From positions 107,512,047-107,576,046 of the forward strand of contig JAOWCC010000019.1 in NCBI GenBank assembly GCA_030867875.1: a stretch of 64,000 bases of DNA, given 5' to 3'. Source of the stretch: Actinernus sp. WN-2022 (Eukaryota > Cnidaria > Anthozoa > Actiniaria > Actinernidae). A program made the position numbers and the translations under genes. How positions within the stretch are numbered: position 1 is the first letter of the stretch; every line of letters begins with the position of its first letter. This document shows, in pieces, positions 44,601 to 57,045 of this stretch. The notes beneath the pieces were generated by a model. That model ran no database searches. It saw only the letters and a list, made by a program, of their open reading frames with translations, and was not told where the DNA came from.

Positions 44601-45757
44601 TAGTTCCAACACATTCTTCATTTCATAAGCTATACAGTGGTATATAGGTTCCTATGATTTTCTTTAAAATAACGCGAGTATACTGATTTTTTTTACTGAG
44701 AGACACCCGCAATTGTATGCGGTAAACTTTACGAAAAGCCGATCTTGTAGGTCATCATGATAAAATCCCAGGGTCAAGTCCACATATCCTAAGACGTCAC
44801 AATGATGCCTATTGGACTATAAAAGAAAGAATATACGAGGATAATGGCCACTGTAAATTTGATACCGGTGTGACGTTTTATGTGTGTCCGTTTGTACCCT
44901 CTCCCCCCAAAACGGCTTATATTAGCAATTATTTTGTATTTTATCGTGTATATCGTAAAGTTCAGCGCGAACTGAAAATTAGAATCTAAAGGCGTCCGGA
45001 ATGTACGACCATAGAAGCCATGTACTTTTCGATGTACACTAAAGAGGGAAAAAGTCTGCAAATTATGCTTATAATAAATATATTTTTGAATTCTACGCAG
45101 AGAAAAAATCATGCGAGAATTTATTACAAGACCTTAGCAATCGTCTGCGAGAAGAACATAAGCCATGGAAACCAAGAAGAAAGCGTGAAAGTTGGACATC
45201 TGGAGAAAATAATCCGATTGAGACGACCCAGCAGTGGAGTGATTCCACATCACAACGAAGAGTGTCATGGCGGAATGAGAGGGAGACACAGGAAAGAGAA
45301 GAAAGCTGTGCTAGCTGGAGAGGGAGAGAAGAAACGTCGAAGAAGTGGAGAGATGTTGGAGGGTCCACACATGCTGAAGCAGGTACTTTTTTAGGATACA
45401 CTATACTTGATAAATTAGTGTGAACCCTCATGAGTTAAGAATGAAGAACTGCCAATTACACATTAAGTCAACGTCTGATCATGATGCAAAACATATTGTT
45501 TTTCAATTTTTCTATAAATCAATTGGAGTATAAGCCGCCACGACACCATGCTTTTCGACTTCAGATTCAAACTGGAAGTACTTATTATTGCCAATTGAAG
45601 TGATGTAGTTTAACTATTATGCCCGTGAAATAGGCCAAAACGTTTAGGTCTTAATAATATTAAAATATTACACAATATTCAAACCGATAATTTAGTCTTT
45701 AGTAAATCCACAGCACAATACAAATTATTAATACCATAAAGTAAACGTTAGTCACGC

Positions 45758-45790
<33 letters not shown>

Positions 45791-48700
45791 GAGACAGACA
45801 AACAAAGTATTGGATCAATATATTTCAATACATAAAGATCAACTTCGAAATTATTAATAATATTGCAGTGACGCCGCAACACGAAAGAGTCGCATGGAGG
45901 TCAAGCAGGACCTGCGAGGACTGGAAATCTGGAAACATAGATACCAATATAAGGTGGAAAAGTAACTGGAGGTTAGTAGAGAGGGAAGTGACTGACAGCA
46001 TGAAGTCGGGTGTCAAGGGAGTGACTGACAAATGTAGGTCAGGTGACAGGGAAATCAGTGACAACAGCATGTCCGGTTATAAGGACGAGATAGACAGCTG
46101 GCGGTTAGGAGACAAGGGAGGGGGTGACAGCTGGATGTCAGAAGAAAGGGAACGAAGTGACATCTGGAGGTCAGGAGACAGAAAAGAGATGGACAGTTTG
46201 AGTTCAGGGGAAAGGAAGGTGGGTGACAGCTGGATGTCAGGAGACAAGAGAAGAAGAGATAGCTGGAGGGGAGGAGAGAGGGAAAGACGTGACAGCTGGA
46301 GGTCAGAAGAGAGGGAAATAAGTGACAGCTGGAGTTTAGGAAAGAGGAAAGTAAATGACAGCTGGAGGCCTGCAGACAAGGAAGTGACTAACAGCTGGAG
46401 GGAAGGAGAGAGGGAAATACGTGAAAGCTGGAGGTCCGAAGAAAAGGAAAGAAGTGATAGCTGGAGGTCAGGAGAGAGGAAAGTAAGTAAAAGCTGGAGG
46501 TTAGAAGAGAGGGAAAGAAGTGACAGCTTGAGGTCCGGAGAGAGGGAAAAAAGTGACAACTGGAGGCCTGCAGAAAAGGAAGTGACTAACAGCTGGAGGT
46601 CAGGAGACAAGGACGTTGGAGCGTTAATCAAACTTGAACCAAATGACATCGCAGAAAGACTGAGCCAAAGCAGTTCGAGCCTTGCAAGTCTCTTAGGAGA
46701 GAACAATGGAAACGATGAATTAGTGAGAAATGTTGTTTCCTTGTTAGCTAAGGCGTGCGACGCACATCACAAAGAAAGTCTGACTAAAGTTCTTGTGGTA
46801 ATGAAAGGCTCAGTGTTCCTGAGAGAATGCATCCCTGAGACCCTTCAGCGAATGCAGATAAGCGCTGGAAACGCGTGTACCGAATCTGAAAGAATCTTCT
46901 TCCAAGAGATGACCAAGTTATTGACAGTTTACCTTAATTGCCTGCCAAGCTGTTTTACTGATGTTCCTGTGGAGTCCATGCAGAGAACATTGGATGTTTT
47001 AGAGTTTTCTGCAAAAGATGAGCTTCAAGGCGATCTTAACGCATTGAAAGCCAGAAGAGACGACATCGTTAAAGTCGAGAGTCAAAAAAAGTACAGCAAG
47101 CCTCGCAAAGATCACATCAAACCTCCAAATGACTTTCGAGAAGTTTCTGTGTGTCCAAGTCTTTCTGACATTCTTTCGAAGGAAAAACCATTTTTGAGAA
47201 GAAACATTGTTAAGGGACGATACGAGGACGTTGAACATTATCTCGACGTTCAATTCCGCTTACTCAGAGAAGACTTCATTTCGCCACTTCGTGAAGGAAT
47301 CGAAGAGATTACACAGAAAGTACCTGTCTGGCAACAAAATCAGAAAATAAAAGTGTACAACAAGGTTTACATACGCAGCAAGAAATATACACCATCAGGT
47401 ACGATTTTTTTGGTAAGCTTTGATGCAAAGAGATTTAAATTTACAAACTGGGGACATACCAAACGTCTCATCTATGGATCCTTTCTCTGTCTTTCAAAGG
47501 ACAACTTCTCAACAATTCTGTTCGCAACAGTCGCTGACCGTAACCCCGAAGGTTTAGAAAATGGCACCTTTGGCATAAAATTTATCCAAGGCCAAGACGT
47601 ATTTGGAGTTGAAGAAAGTGGATATGAGTACAAAATGGCAGAATCTCCTGCTTACTTTGAGGCCTACCGCCATGTGCTCCATGGATTACAGGAGGTCCAT
47701 ACGGATGACTTACCATTTCAAAAATACCTGGTGCACTGCAATACACATGTTGATCCTCCAAACTATCTGAGAAGAGGAGAGGATGAGGATCCCGCTACAC
47801 TGAACTTGTCGAGGGTTCTTGGAGTGAAAAAGCCAGTACACGCTCTTGATCCAACATCTTGGCCCTCTGGTGACGAGGTTCCTCTAAATGATTCCCAACT
47901 TGAGGCGTTTAAAAGTGCCCTCACCCAGGAATTCGCTGTGATTCAAGGGCCTCCTGGGACCGGAAAGACTTTCGTTGGACTAAAGATTGTCAACTGCCTC
48001 CTTAAGAACAGAGCGCTATGGACGCAGGAAGGATCATCTCCTATGTTGATGGTTTGCTATACGAATCACGCCCTGGACCAGTTTCTGGAAGGTGTTCTGG
48101 AGTTTCTTGAAAGAAAAGACGAGATTATCCGTGTCGGAGGCAGGTGCCAAAGCGACCAACTTATGAAGCATAACCTAAAGCAGAAAACTAGATATCGCAT
48201 GGAAGGTCTAGGAATCATTGAAGACAAGATGAATGCGGCGATAAAGTTTGCTCAAGATTCAGAAAAGTTTCTTAAGAAGATCCAAGGCACAATCCTAGAC
48301 TTCAGATTTCTTGAAACAGTGATGAATGAAGAACATATCAACCAGTTTTATCATCACTTGAATGTTCTCAGTACAGGTGAAGACATCGTCTCGGGTATTT
48401 TTAAAGCATGGCTGTGCGGAAAGGTTTCCCCAGACGTTCAAAACGTGGAGAACAACTCATTAGGGAATGTTGATGACCATTCCCTGGAAGCAAAAAGCAA
48501 AAAGCATGAAGAAGTATGGAAAGATGAAAAAGAGAAACATGAAACGCAAGTATCGGACATCCAGTCAAAGGCTTTTGAAATAGAAAGCACTACTGAGGAT
48601 AACTTACCGCCACAAGTCCAACATTCTCAAGTAGAACAAGAAAACGAATGCGTTTCCTTTGACAGTGATCACAGCAACGAAAGCCAAGGAAAGGGTAAAA

Positions 48701-51700
48701 AGATATACGACCTTCAAAACCGAGGAAAAGCCTTAACAAAGGAGGAAGACCATTCAAGTCGAAGCAACGCCTTTCAAGTCCTTCAAAAGGGTCGAGATCA
48801 AGAAGGTAATACTGAGGAAAGTGAAGCAACAGGAAAGGAAGACCATCTAAGGAACCTCGAGAATGATACCATAGACGTTGAACAAGAAGCAGACCGTTTG
48901 TTTTCAGAACGAGTGATAGAAGGCGAACAAGAAGCGGTTTTCAAGATCTGTCAACAAAGAGAAGCCATTTCAGAAGAATTGTCAACACCAAGTGATGATG
49001 GCATGACTATCTTAGAATTCAAAATTGTGGGAAACAAGAGAAAGAGAGATCAGACCCGAGAAAAGTCAATTGCGCTTACAAGTAACGACATTGAAAGTAC
49101 TTCTGCTCAACTTTGCCGCGAAAAGCCAATGACAGCTGAGGAAGCAGAGAGTGTTGAAAATGTCTGGCTGCTTTCTTCGAAGAATAGGTTGCGCATTTAC
49201 CTCTACTGGGTTGACCGGTACACAGAGAGTCAAAAGATCGAATTGACGTACCAGAATAATGCCTATGAGCAACTTTGTCGGGACCTTGAGTTCAAAAAGA
49301 GTAAGGTTGAGGAAAAAGTGTTAAGGAGCGCTACCATTATTGGCATGACGACAACTATTGCAGCAAAGTATCATTCTTTGCTTCAGCGAATTCAACCAAA
49401 AATAGTGATTATAGAGGAAGCTGCAGAAGTACTGGAAGCTCATATCATCACATCCCTAGCGCGCAACACGGAACACTTGATCCTTATTGGGGATCACAAA
49501 CAGCTACGCCCAAAGCCGACTGTTTACGACCTTGCACAGAAATTCAACCTTGAAATTTCTCTTTTTGAGCGAATGGTCTTAAACAATATGGATTGCAAGT
49601 GCTTGTCAATTCAGCACCGAATGCGACCTGAAATCGCCAAACTCACCAAAGGAATATACGACCACAAAATAGAAGATCATGAGAAAGTATGCAGTTTTGA
49701 GGATGTCAGAGGCTTGGAAAGCAATCTTTTCTTTATTGATCACCAACAGCCAGAATCATCAAACGAAGGTCTTCAAAGCCATGACAACAGACACGAGGCC
49801 GAGTTTACTGCGGCTCTATGTCGTTACCTTATGAAGCAAGGCTATCAAAGTTCACAGATTACCGTCCTGACAATGTACACAGGACAGATTTTGATGCTGA
49901 GGCGCTTCATGCCTCGAGAAGAGTTTAAAGGCATTAGGCTGTGTGCCGTAGACAACTTTCAAGGAGAGGAAAATGACATCGTTCTTCTATCACTGGTAAG
50001 AAGCAACACCGAAGGGAGTGTTGGTTTTCTCAAAGAATCAAACCGTGTTTGCGTAGCGCTATCTCGCGCAAGAAAAGGGTTTTACTGCATCGGTAATTTT
50101 ACACTACTGACCAGTTATGTACCAGTAGGCAGAGGCAAGGACAGCATTAATGTCTGGAAGGAAATTTGTGAAGGCTTGAAGAAAGATGACAGACTTGATG
50201 ATTGCCTTCGTTTGATTTGCAAGCGACATGGCAAGGTAACTGAAGTTCGAACGGCTAAAGACTTTGAAAAGTCCCCCGATGGTGGATGCAAGCTTCCATG
50301 CGAATACAGACTCCATTGTGGTCATGTTTGCCCTAAGACATGCCATCCTAATGACCCGGATCACAAAGAAACCTCCTGCTGTAAACCATGCCCTAACAAT
50401 TGCCCTGCCGGTCATCCGTGTACAAGTCATTGCCATCACCCAAAGAAGTGTTCTCCGTGTACAGTTCGAGTAAGAAAAATACTCCCACAGTGTGGTCATG
50501 AGCAGGAAACATCGTGCTGTACGAATGTCGAAGACGTTCTTTGCATGAGCTCGTGTATAACGATTTTTTCATGCGGTCATAAGTGCTTAGAAAAATGCGG
50601 AAGAGAGTGTAAGCCAAGCAGTTGCAAGACACTTGTAGATAAAACGTTACCTTGTGGGCACACGAAGCGCTTGAAGTGTTACGAGAATCCCACAAAAGTA
50701 TTGTGTAAGGAGCCCTGCAGCAATATCCTTGACTGTAATCATTCGTGTCAAGGAAAGTGTCATCAAAGCTGCAACGAGGTCAAATGCAAGAGAAATGTGG
50801 AGAAACTCTTGCCTTGTGGACACAAGACAGAAGTCGAGTGTCACAATAAAGATAAGCAACAGTCTTGCCTTGAAAAATGCAAGCGAATTCGCCTCTGTGG
50901 GCACGCATGCCAAGGAAAGTGTATCCAAAGTTGTGAAGAGCTAATTTGCTGGGAAGGCGTGGCGAAATTGCTTTCATGCGGACACGAGAAAGAACTACAT
51001 TGTCACGAAGATGAAGATAATGCTTTTTGCAGTGAGCATTGTAAAAGGAATTTGCCCTGTGGTCACCGTTGCACACAGAAGTGCGGAATTATCTGCAGCT
51101 TGTATCCCTGTCCTATAAAGAAAAGGGTGTTTCTAGAATGTAGACATAATCAGCAAGTACGATGCGGTGACGCCCTGAAAAAGATAACCTGCAAGTCAGT
51201 TTGCGAGAAATCGTGCTCATCAGGTCATCCATGCGCAAGTTTGTGCCATCAGAGAAATACCTGCCCTCCATGTAATGTCCCAATAACAGTGACGATCCCT
51301 GTCTGTGAGCATCAGACCACTATTCCCTGTTGTAAACAGCCACTGGCAATTTTCTATCAATGTATTGCTCCTTGTAACAAAGTGGGTAAATGTGGTCATG
51401 TTTGTCGAAGTCGTTGCGGAGAGGACTGTGAGAAGGATCCTTGTCAAATTCCTACACGCAAAATACTTTCGTGTGGACATTCGAAAAAGCTACCTTGTTA
51501 TTTCAAGACGGACATATATGCATGTGACGTTGAAGTAAGGAAGCAGCTTCTCTGCAAGCACTCGAAGAAGGTCAAGTGTCACGTTGATCCCTGTGACATA
51601 GTTTGTGACCTAAGTGTTAAAGTCATTCTGCCTTGTGAACACGAGAACTTAGTTAAATGCCACAAAATAGCACATGGCCTAGAGAAGGTGCTTTGCCAGG

Positions 51701-53631
51701 TAAACGTTATCAAAACCTTGCCTTGTGGACACAAGCAGTCATGTCCATGTTCCGTGACCGAAGACGAAGTAGTCTGTACCCATCCATGCCAAAGAACTAT
51801 GGAATGTGGACATTGTTGTAAAGGGAAATGTGATGCATCTTGTGACATTTTAAAATGCAAAGTCAAAGTTACTAAGCTCTTTCCTTGTGGTCATTCGAAG
51901 GAGCTGCCTTGTCACGATACAGAGAGTGCTACATGCAATGATCGCTGTCAAGAGAAAAGGGCATGCGGACATCTCTGCCAAAGAAAATGCGGAAAGCCAT
52001 GCTGGGAAATCCCTTGCGCTGCTGAAGTAGAGAAGAAACTCAACTGTGGTCATAGGGTGAGAGTATCGTGCGAAGATGTTCCGAAGAGTCATACCTGCCC
52101 GTTTCCCTGCGAAGCTACACTAGATTGTAAGCATATTTGTACAGGTCGATGCGTTGATTGTACTAAAGATACATCGCACACCACTTGCCCATTCCCATGT
52201 GGAAGAAAACTTATCTGCTGTCATCGCTGTAAAGCTCCATGCGGAGAGCCTTGCCCTCCATGTGGGATGAAATGCGAAAGACGATGTGCTCACGGCAGAT
52301 GCACCGAGCCTTGCGCAAATAGATGCATGCCTTGCAGAATGCCCTGCGCATGGGCGTGCACGCACCACCGCTGTACTAATCTGTGCTACGAGAGTTGCAG
52401 TCGACCACAGTGTAACTATCCCTGTCCCAAGCTATTACGGTGTCGTCACCCTTGCATAGGCTTATGCGGCGAAGACTGTCCAACCGTTTGTCGTCTCTGC
52501 AATGGACGTAAACTTGCTGCAATTGCACAAGTCAAACATCCAAGACAGATGTCTGTCTTGAGCTTCATTCAGCTTCGCGACTGTGGGCATGTTGTGGAAG
52601 TAACTCGAATGGATACCTGGATGTCACAAACTCTTGGTCCGAATGTACAGTTCAGACAATGCCCTGTATGTTCAAAACCAGTACTATTCAGCTTTCGGTA
52701 TGGAAGCATTATCAGAAGTTCACTGGAAAACATCGATAATGTAAAGTTGTCGGCTGAGCAGAACGTTGAAAAGGTGAAGAAAGAAACAGCAAGGCTGGGT
52801 TATCTTCTAAGAAAATCTGGACACAGCACAGATGCATTAAAGTTTCCCCCGCAAGTGGTTTATCAATATAATTACCGACGCATACTTTCCTCTTCTGTCA
52901 ACGTGCCAAATCGATTTGTCGGGTATCTTTTCACGTTACGAAACCATTTACATCTTTACATCGAAATCGTCCAAGCACGAAAGAAGATTCAGCGCCTGGA
53001 ATCAAAGTTATCTGAAGCTAAAATGAGACTACTAATGGAAAAGGACATCAGATGTCCCATTTTCAAATTGGAGCAGTGGTTAACGAATCAGAACACGTCA
53101 CTTAAGAGTTTTGAAAACATTCTCACAGAACCAAAGATGGATATACATTTTCTTCGGAAGATGAAGGAAAACGTATGCAAGACAAGTGCTGTTGTGAATT
53201 ATCTTGAGGCGGCGTGCAATCATATGCATGGAGACAGAACCACCAGTTATTCGTACATGAATGTGTTAACTTTGTGCAGAGCTAAACGTAAGCTAAAGAT
53301 ACTGCTTGACAATCAGTCCGACAACTTTGGTCTGGCTATTTTCCGTGACGCAGCGTCTGTCATAAAAGAGGAAGAACTCAGTGGTACCAAGAAGGAAGAC
53401 GAATTCGATTTGCTTAACTTTCCAGGGATGAGCAGAGATGCATGGTTCTGTTGCTCGAAACAGCATGTTTACAATTCTAGAGATATTGCAACAAATGGTG
53501 TTTTCACTACGCTACAGAAGTGCCCGCTCTGTAAAGAGGAAAAAGACGAGGAGGAAGAAGAAGAGGAAGAAGAATGGGAAGAAGAAGAAGAATGGGAAGA
53601 AGAAGAGGAAGAAGAAGAGGAAGAAGAGTAA
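41693..53631 (+). CDS. ZNFX1: ZNFX1-like NFX1-type zinc-finger SF1 helicase, 2712 aa
   Basis: The exons are 41693-41786, 45101-45382 and 45869-53631 (GT-AG, both introns phase 1). The ATG at 41693 has an in-frame stop 36 bases upstream; the GTG at 45868 is intronic. Residues 158-377 are 20 copies of an 11-residue repeat. YEDVEHYLDVQFRLLRED is typical ZNFX1. Helicase motifs: GPPGTGKT 819-826, TNHALDQFL near 857, EEAAE from 1308, GDHKQLRP from 1333, QHRMRPE from 1374, QGEEND from 1490, VALSRARKG 1521-1529. A charged insert (about 980-1216) splits the helicase. About 1600-2336 is a huge Cys/His array, then a coiled coil, an RZ-like finger (about 2651-2680) and a polyglutamate tail. ZNFX1 proteins bind RNA: antiviral dsRNA sensing in vertebrates, small-RNA inheritance in nematodes. 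The human protein is about 1918 residues. Confidence 0.93.
43080..43570. repeat. Diverged direct repeat in intron 1 of the ZNFX1-like gene
   Basis: cctcagcagagcag followed by ctcataaacaagccgtgac and atcataatg or gtcataatg occurs at about 43081-43164 and 43491-43564. The rest of the intron (41787-45100) shows no other gene or clear element. Confidence 0.6.
45760..45792. repeat. (GATA)n microsatellite
   Basis: About seven uninterrupted GATA units, then gagagacagaca, in intron 2 of the ZNFX1-like gene about 80 bp before the acceptor. Confidence 0.9.
45964..46623 (+). repeat. Coding minisatellite: 20 x 33 bp (11-residue units)
   Basis: Exactly 20 in-frame 33-bp units without indels encode variants of SWRSGERERSD. 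Trp is kept at position 2 in most units, a charged block sits at 5-9, and Asp/Asn/Lys ends the unit. An 11-residue period fits a hendecad helix or right-handed coiled coil. The long antisense frame across this block (46077-46706) is only a shadow. Confidence 0.95.
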
Positions 53632-53765
53632 GAAGAAGAGGTAGAAGAGTAAGAAGAAGAAGGGTAAGAAGAAGAGGAAGAAGAGTAAGAAGAAGAAGAG
53701 GAAGAAGAAGAAGAGGAAGAAGAAGAAGAGGAAGAAGAAGATGAAGAAGAAGAAGAAGATGAACG
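53541..53765 (+). repeat. Purine-rich GAA/GAG microsatellite spanning the ZNFX1 stop
   Basis: (GAA/GAG)n encodes the glutamate tail with two Trp interruptions (gaatgggaa). The stop is the TAA at 53629-53631, created by a gagtaagaag variant. The same repeat continues for about 130 bp beyond it with further gtaag variants. The Ser- and Phe-rich minus-strand frames here are artefacts. Confidence 0.9.
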
Positions 53766-55309
53766 AGAGAGCGAACTCCAATCTGAATATGTATTCATGT
53801 AAGGAATTAAAGACTGCTTTTAGAAGAAGCAAGAACATTTACAGCAGCAGTTTAGTGATCATGTCACGACAAAGAAATGAGAGCATCTAAACATACTGAA
53901 CTGTACCCTCTACGAGAGGCGAAATACGATTTATATAAATTTCAATCGAATAATTTAGTAAACAAGTGGGAAAGAAATAGAACAATGGCCAGATGAAGAA
54001 GTCATAGTAGTAGGAAAAGTAGTAGGAATAAAGCAGGGACATGTAACGGGGTTATTAAGTTTTCCCAAGAGAGCATAAGTAAGAGAGGGAATCTCGTAGT
54101 GTGTGGCGTGCGATGATAATGTCGAATAAAATCTATTTTTAGTAACCGAAAGCAGTTGAAGCAAAGTGGGCGCGCGCGACAACTAAAAAATGGCGCGGTT
54201 TTATTAGACATTATGATCGCACAGGCGCACGTATTGGAGATTCCCGCTCTTACTTATACTCTATTGGTTTGACATGGATAATGTATGTATTCAGCAATGA
54301 TGACAGTAGTAGTGAAATCAGTATTGATGTAAAAATCAAACGATATGTTAAAAAAGGATCAATAACAAAATAGCAGTATGAGATTGGCATGAGAAGTTTA
54401 CTGATAATTAAGGTCTGCAATTTTAGAAACGTTGATTTCCATGGTAGACACGTATCTATGGTGAAAACTCAACACAGAAGATATAGGAAAAAACTAATAT
54501 TAAACGTTTTAAATTTAACCAGGTAATCGTCCTTTTTATCACAATATCTCTAGTCTTATGTTCAATTGACATGTTTTATAATTATTTAGCATACTAATTA
54601 TTACCATTATTGTTTCTTTCTTTTTCATTCATTTTTCCATATTTTTACTAGCCATAGGATATCTGTTTTCTAATTTACCTATTTATGTATGTATTTGTAG
54701 TGTCCCCAATTAGCTGTTCAAGCTAAATACTGTGACACATAAATAAAGTTTTACTACTAGCTACTACATATAACCAGCAAGTGATTTCAAGTTTGTGAAA
54801 ATTGTCAGGAAAAAGCGCCGATGCCAACCAAGGCCTTTCCAGGATTCATAAATGCGTATTTCTGTTTCAATAGTACATTTATCCACATGTACAAAACATA
54901 TTATCATTACCATGTGAAAGAGCTGATGTCAACATTAGTGATCTTGTGAAATTTGAGTGCTGTAACGTAAAAAGCAATGAAGTTACAGCCATTTGAAATT
55001 AGAAAAGCAACGGAGGCTTTCTAGCCTCGCTTTAGTTTTTTTTGCGTTTGAAATGCCTATAACTCAACAGCAATTCTACTATTGCTCTAAAACTGAACAC
55101 AATTACTAGACAGTTTTAATGTGATCTTTCATGTGGTGGCATTAGTTTCCCTCTAAAGATTAATCTTCCATATTATGCAATTTAGGAGGCAGCATTATGA
55201 ATGCAGTCTATATGGTGTAGGTTATCGACCACGTTCAACTGCAATTTGGAATAAATACAAATGAATGTGTTTTTAAGTAGTAGTTAAAATATGAGCGGGA
55301 GATCTGTAT
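53766..55309. other. 3' flank of the ZNFX1-like gene, intergenic
   Basis: No gene is supported. A possible polyadenylation signal aataaa lies at about 54124, and another (aataaag) near 54743. Frames at 53955-54211 lack domains. Confidence 0.45.
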
Positions 55310-55900
55310 GGGCATTTACAATGGCGAGCCGCTTACTTACTTGTGAAATGAATAGATAACTAAAAACCATTGATATGCACAACATAAAATTTTAACCTTT
55401 GATTTCTCCCACCCTGCTATCGATGTGGGATGAATTAGTTTCTCACAAAAACATATCCCACATCGAAGAGACAATGTGTATGCAATAAGAGAGCAGAGCG
55501 TAGCATGCAGAAAAACAGGTCCCACATGGAATAGATGGTGTGTACATAATAAGAGAGCAGATGTACTTTGTCATTTCACCCGTCCCGGGATAGGGGTAGT
55601 CAGTGATCGGTCGTGAGACTTCCCTCACTAGCTTAGCTAGTATTCTGTACCTGATACAGAATACTACTAGAGCTATAACGGACCATGGGGTCTGTATCAC
55701 GGACCATGGGGTCTGTATCACGGACCATGGTGTCTGTATCACGGACCTAAGTGTCTGTATCGCGGACCATGGGGTCTTTATATCAATACAGAACCTGATG
55801 TTTTATTAATCAGGTTTCTACGTGGGTATACAGAGGCGATCATGTGGTGTCATTCAGCACATGGGATTGGCTAGTACCCTTATGAATTATTAATGAATTT
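55310..55900 (-). repeat. Interspersed repeat, inverted copy of 28134-30050
   Basis: It is continuous where the other copy is interrupted. It has gained its own 21-bp tandem array (55676-55780) in the middle. Shared landmarks on the minus strand are attcataagggtactagcca, tctgcatgct, acactgtctctt-like, gaaactaattcatcccacat and ggctcgccattgta. Confidence 0.75.
55676..55780. repeat. 21-bp tandem repeat, about five copies
   Basis: The unit acggaccatggggtctgtat plus c is repeated with slight variation. The frame ITDHGVC across it is a repeat artefact. Confidence 0.9.
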
Positions 55901-56344
55901 TACAAGAGACTATCAATATTACACGAGTCCGTAGTTTTATTTGGGATTTCTATAAAAAAAACTCACGAATGAAACCGATGAGACAACTATTTCTAGTAAA
56001 ATCTGTATTCCATTGTATACTCAATCGTATAGAACTGGTTGTACCAGGAGTTTGAAACAAAAGCTAGTGATCATATAGAGAATATAAAGCATTCGATGTT
56101 TATACTGCACCATCATCATTAAAAGAGAGACTCGAATAACTAATAATTGAAAGTTTACAAGAACACTTATAGGTTTCATGTTTTTGTTTTTGATAAAAAG
56201 AGAACAACTTCCAAGGACCATTGTAATCGTGTATTTCAAGCTCAAATGATATGTTAAGACAAATGCTCTAAACTACTGGAATCAGATCTCAAACTTGTCT
56301 ATTTTATCATTATAGGCCATTAAGACATTTATAGAGTCACTATG

Positions 56345-56820
56345 TTAAAGAGATACCCGACTACGAAACACTTATGGTCTCAACATGATATTTGTACATT
56401 CGTGAAAACTGAAATCGTAATAAAAACGATTTCATTTGCAATGCAAGCGTATAAGAATTTTTTGAAAGTGTATTGCGCAACAGTTTTGATGACGTCAGTT
56501 AGTGGTCGAGATCACATATAATCCTCTCCGCTCAGTCATTTTCTTATATAATTCCCTAATTCTTGTTTTTTGACACTTTTATTCTTCAAATTGCTTTGAT
56601 AGAGTAGTTTTTTTCCAGATTTTCCTGCAGCCGGAATGAGTGACTCTGTTTTGCTTGGAGAACTAACTGACGTCATCAAAACATTGCGCAATACACTTTC
56701 CCAAAAAATCCTACACGCTTGCAATGCAAAATAAATCGTTTTTATTGCGATTTCAGTTTTCAGTACAGTCCAAATATCATTTTGAGACCGTAAGTGTTTT
56801 GTACTCGGGTATCCCTTTAA
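56345..56820. mobile_element. Foldback element, arms ~170 bp
   Basis: The left arm (ttaaagagatacccga, aaaactgaaatcg, aataaaaacgattt, tgcaatgcaagcgt, gtgtattgcgcaa, ttgatgacgtcagtta) is inverted on the right (taactgacgtcatcaa, ttgcgcaatacac, acgcttgcaatgca, aaatcgtttttatt, tcgggtatccctttaa). The minus-strand frame over the right half is not a gene. Confidence 0.8.
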
Positions 56821-56883
56821 ATGTACACTCACACGTGACTTAGTGCTGTACAGTGGACCACAATCCCTTGCGAACCTAACACA

Positions 56884-57045
56884 GTCAAAATAACACGTAG
56901 AAATCCCCTGTCCTCTTTGATGACAGTGCATTGGCTTAAATCGTTTGTACTGGCTTGCTTTTAAGAATTAAAACCTCTACCGCGATTTTATAACGATTTT
57001 AAAGCTTTTTGCTCGCAAAGAATTGTGGGTAAAAGTACAAGCCTT
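56884..57045. repeat. Interspersed repeat, second copy of 16529-16880
   Basis: Shares caaaataacacgtagaaat, a short T/C-rich segment, tgacagtgcattggc, and attgtgggtaaaagtacaag with the 16.5-kb copy, in the same order and orientation. Confidence 0.55.

Noticed and set aside
45868..45870. GTG start for the 2587-codon frame
   Set aside because: The G belongs to the acceptor ttgcag; two upstream exons join in phase and supply an ATG with an upstream in-frame stop.
46077..46706. 209-codon minus-strand frame rich in Leu/Ser
   Set aside because: It is the antisense shadow of the 33-bp coding repeat.
53469..53838. Poly-Ser and poly-Phe minus-strand frames
   Set aside because: Artefacts of the GAA/GAG microsatellite.
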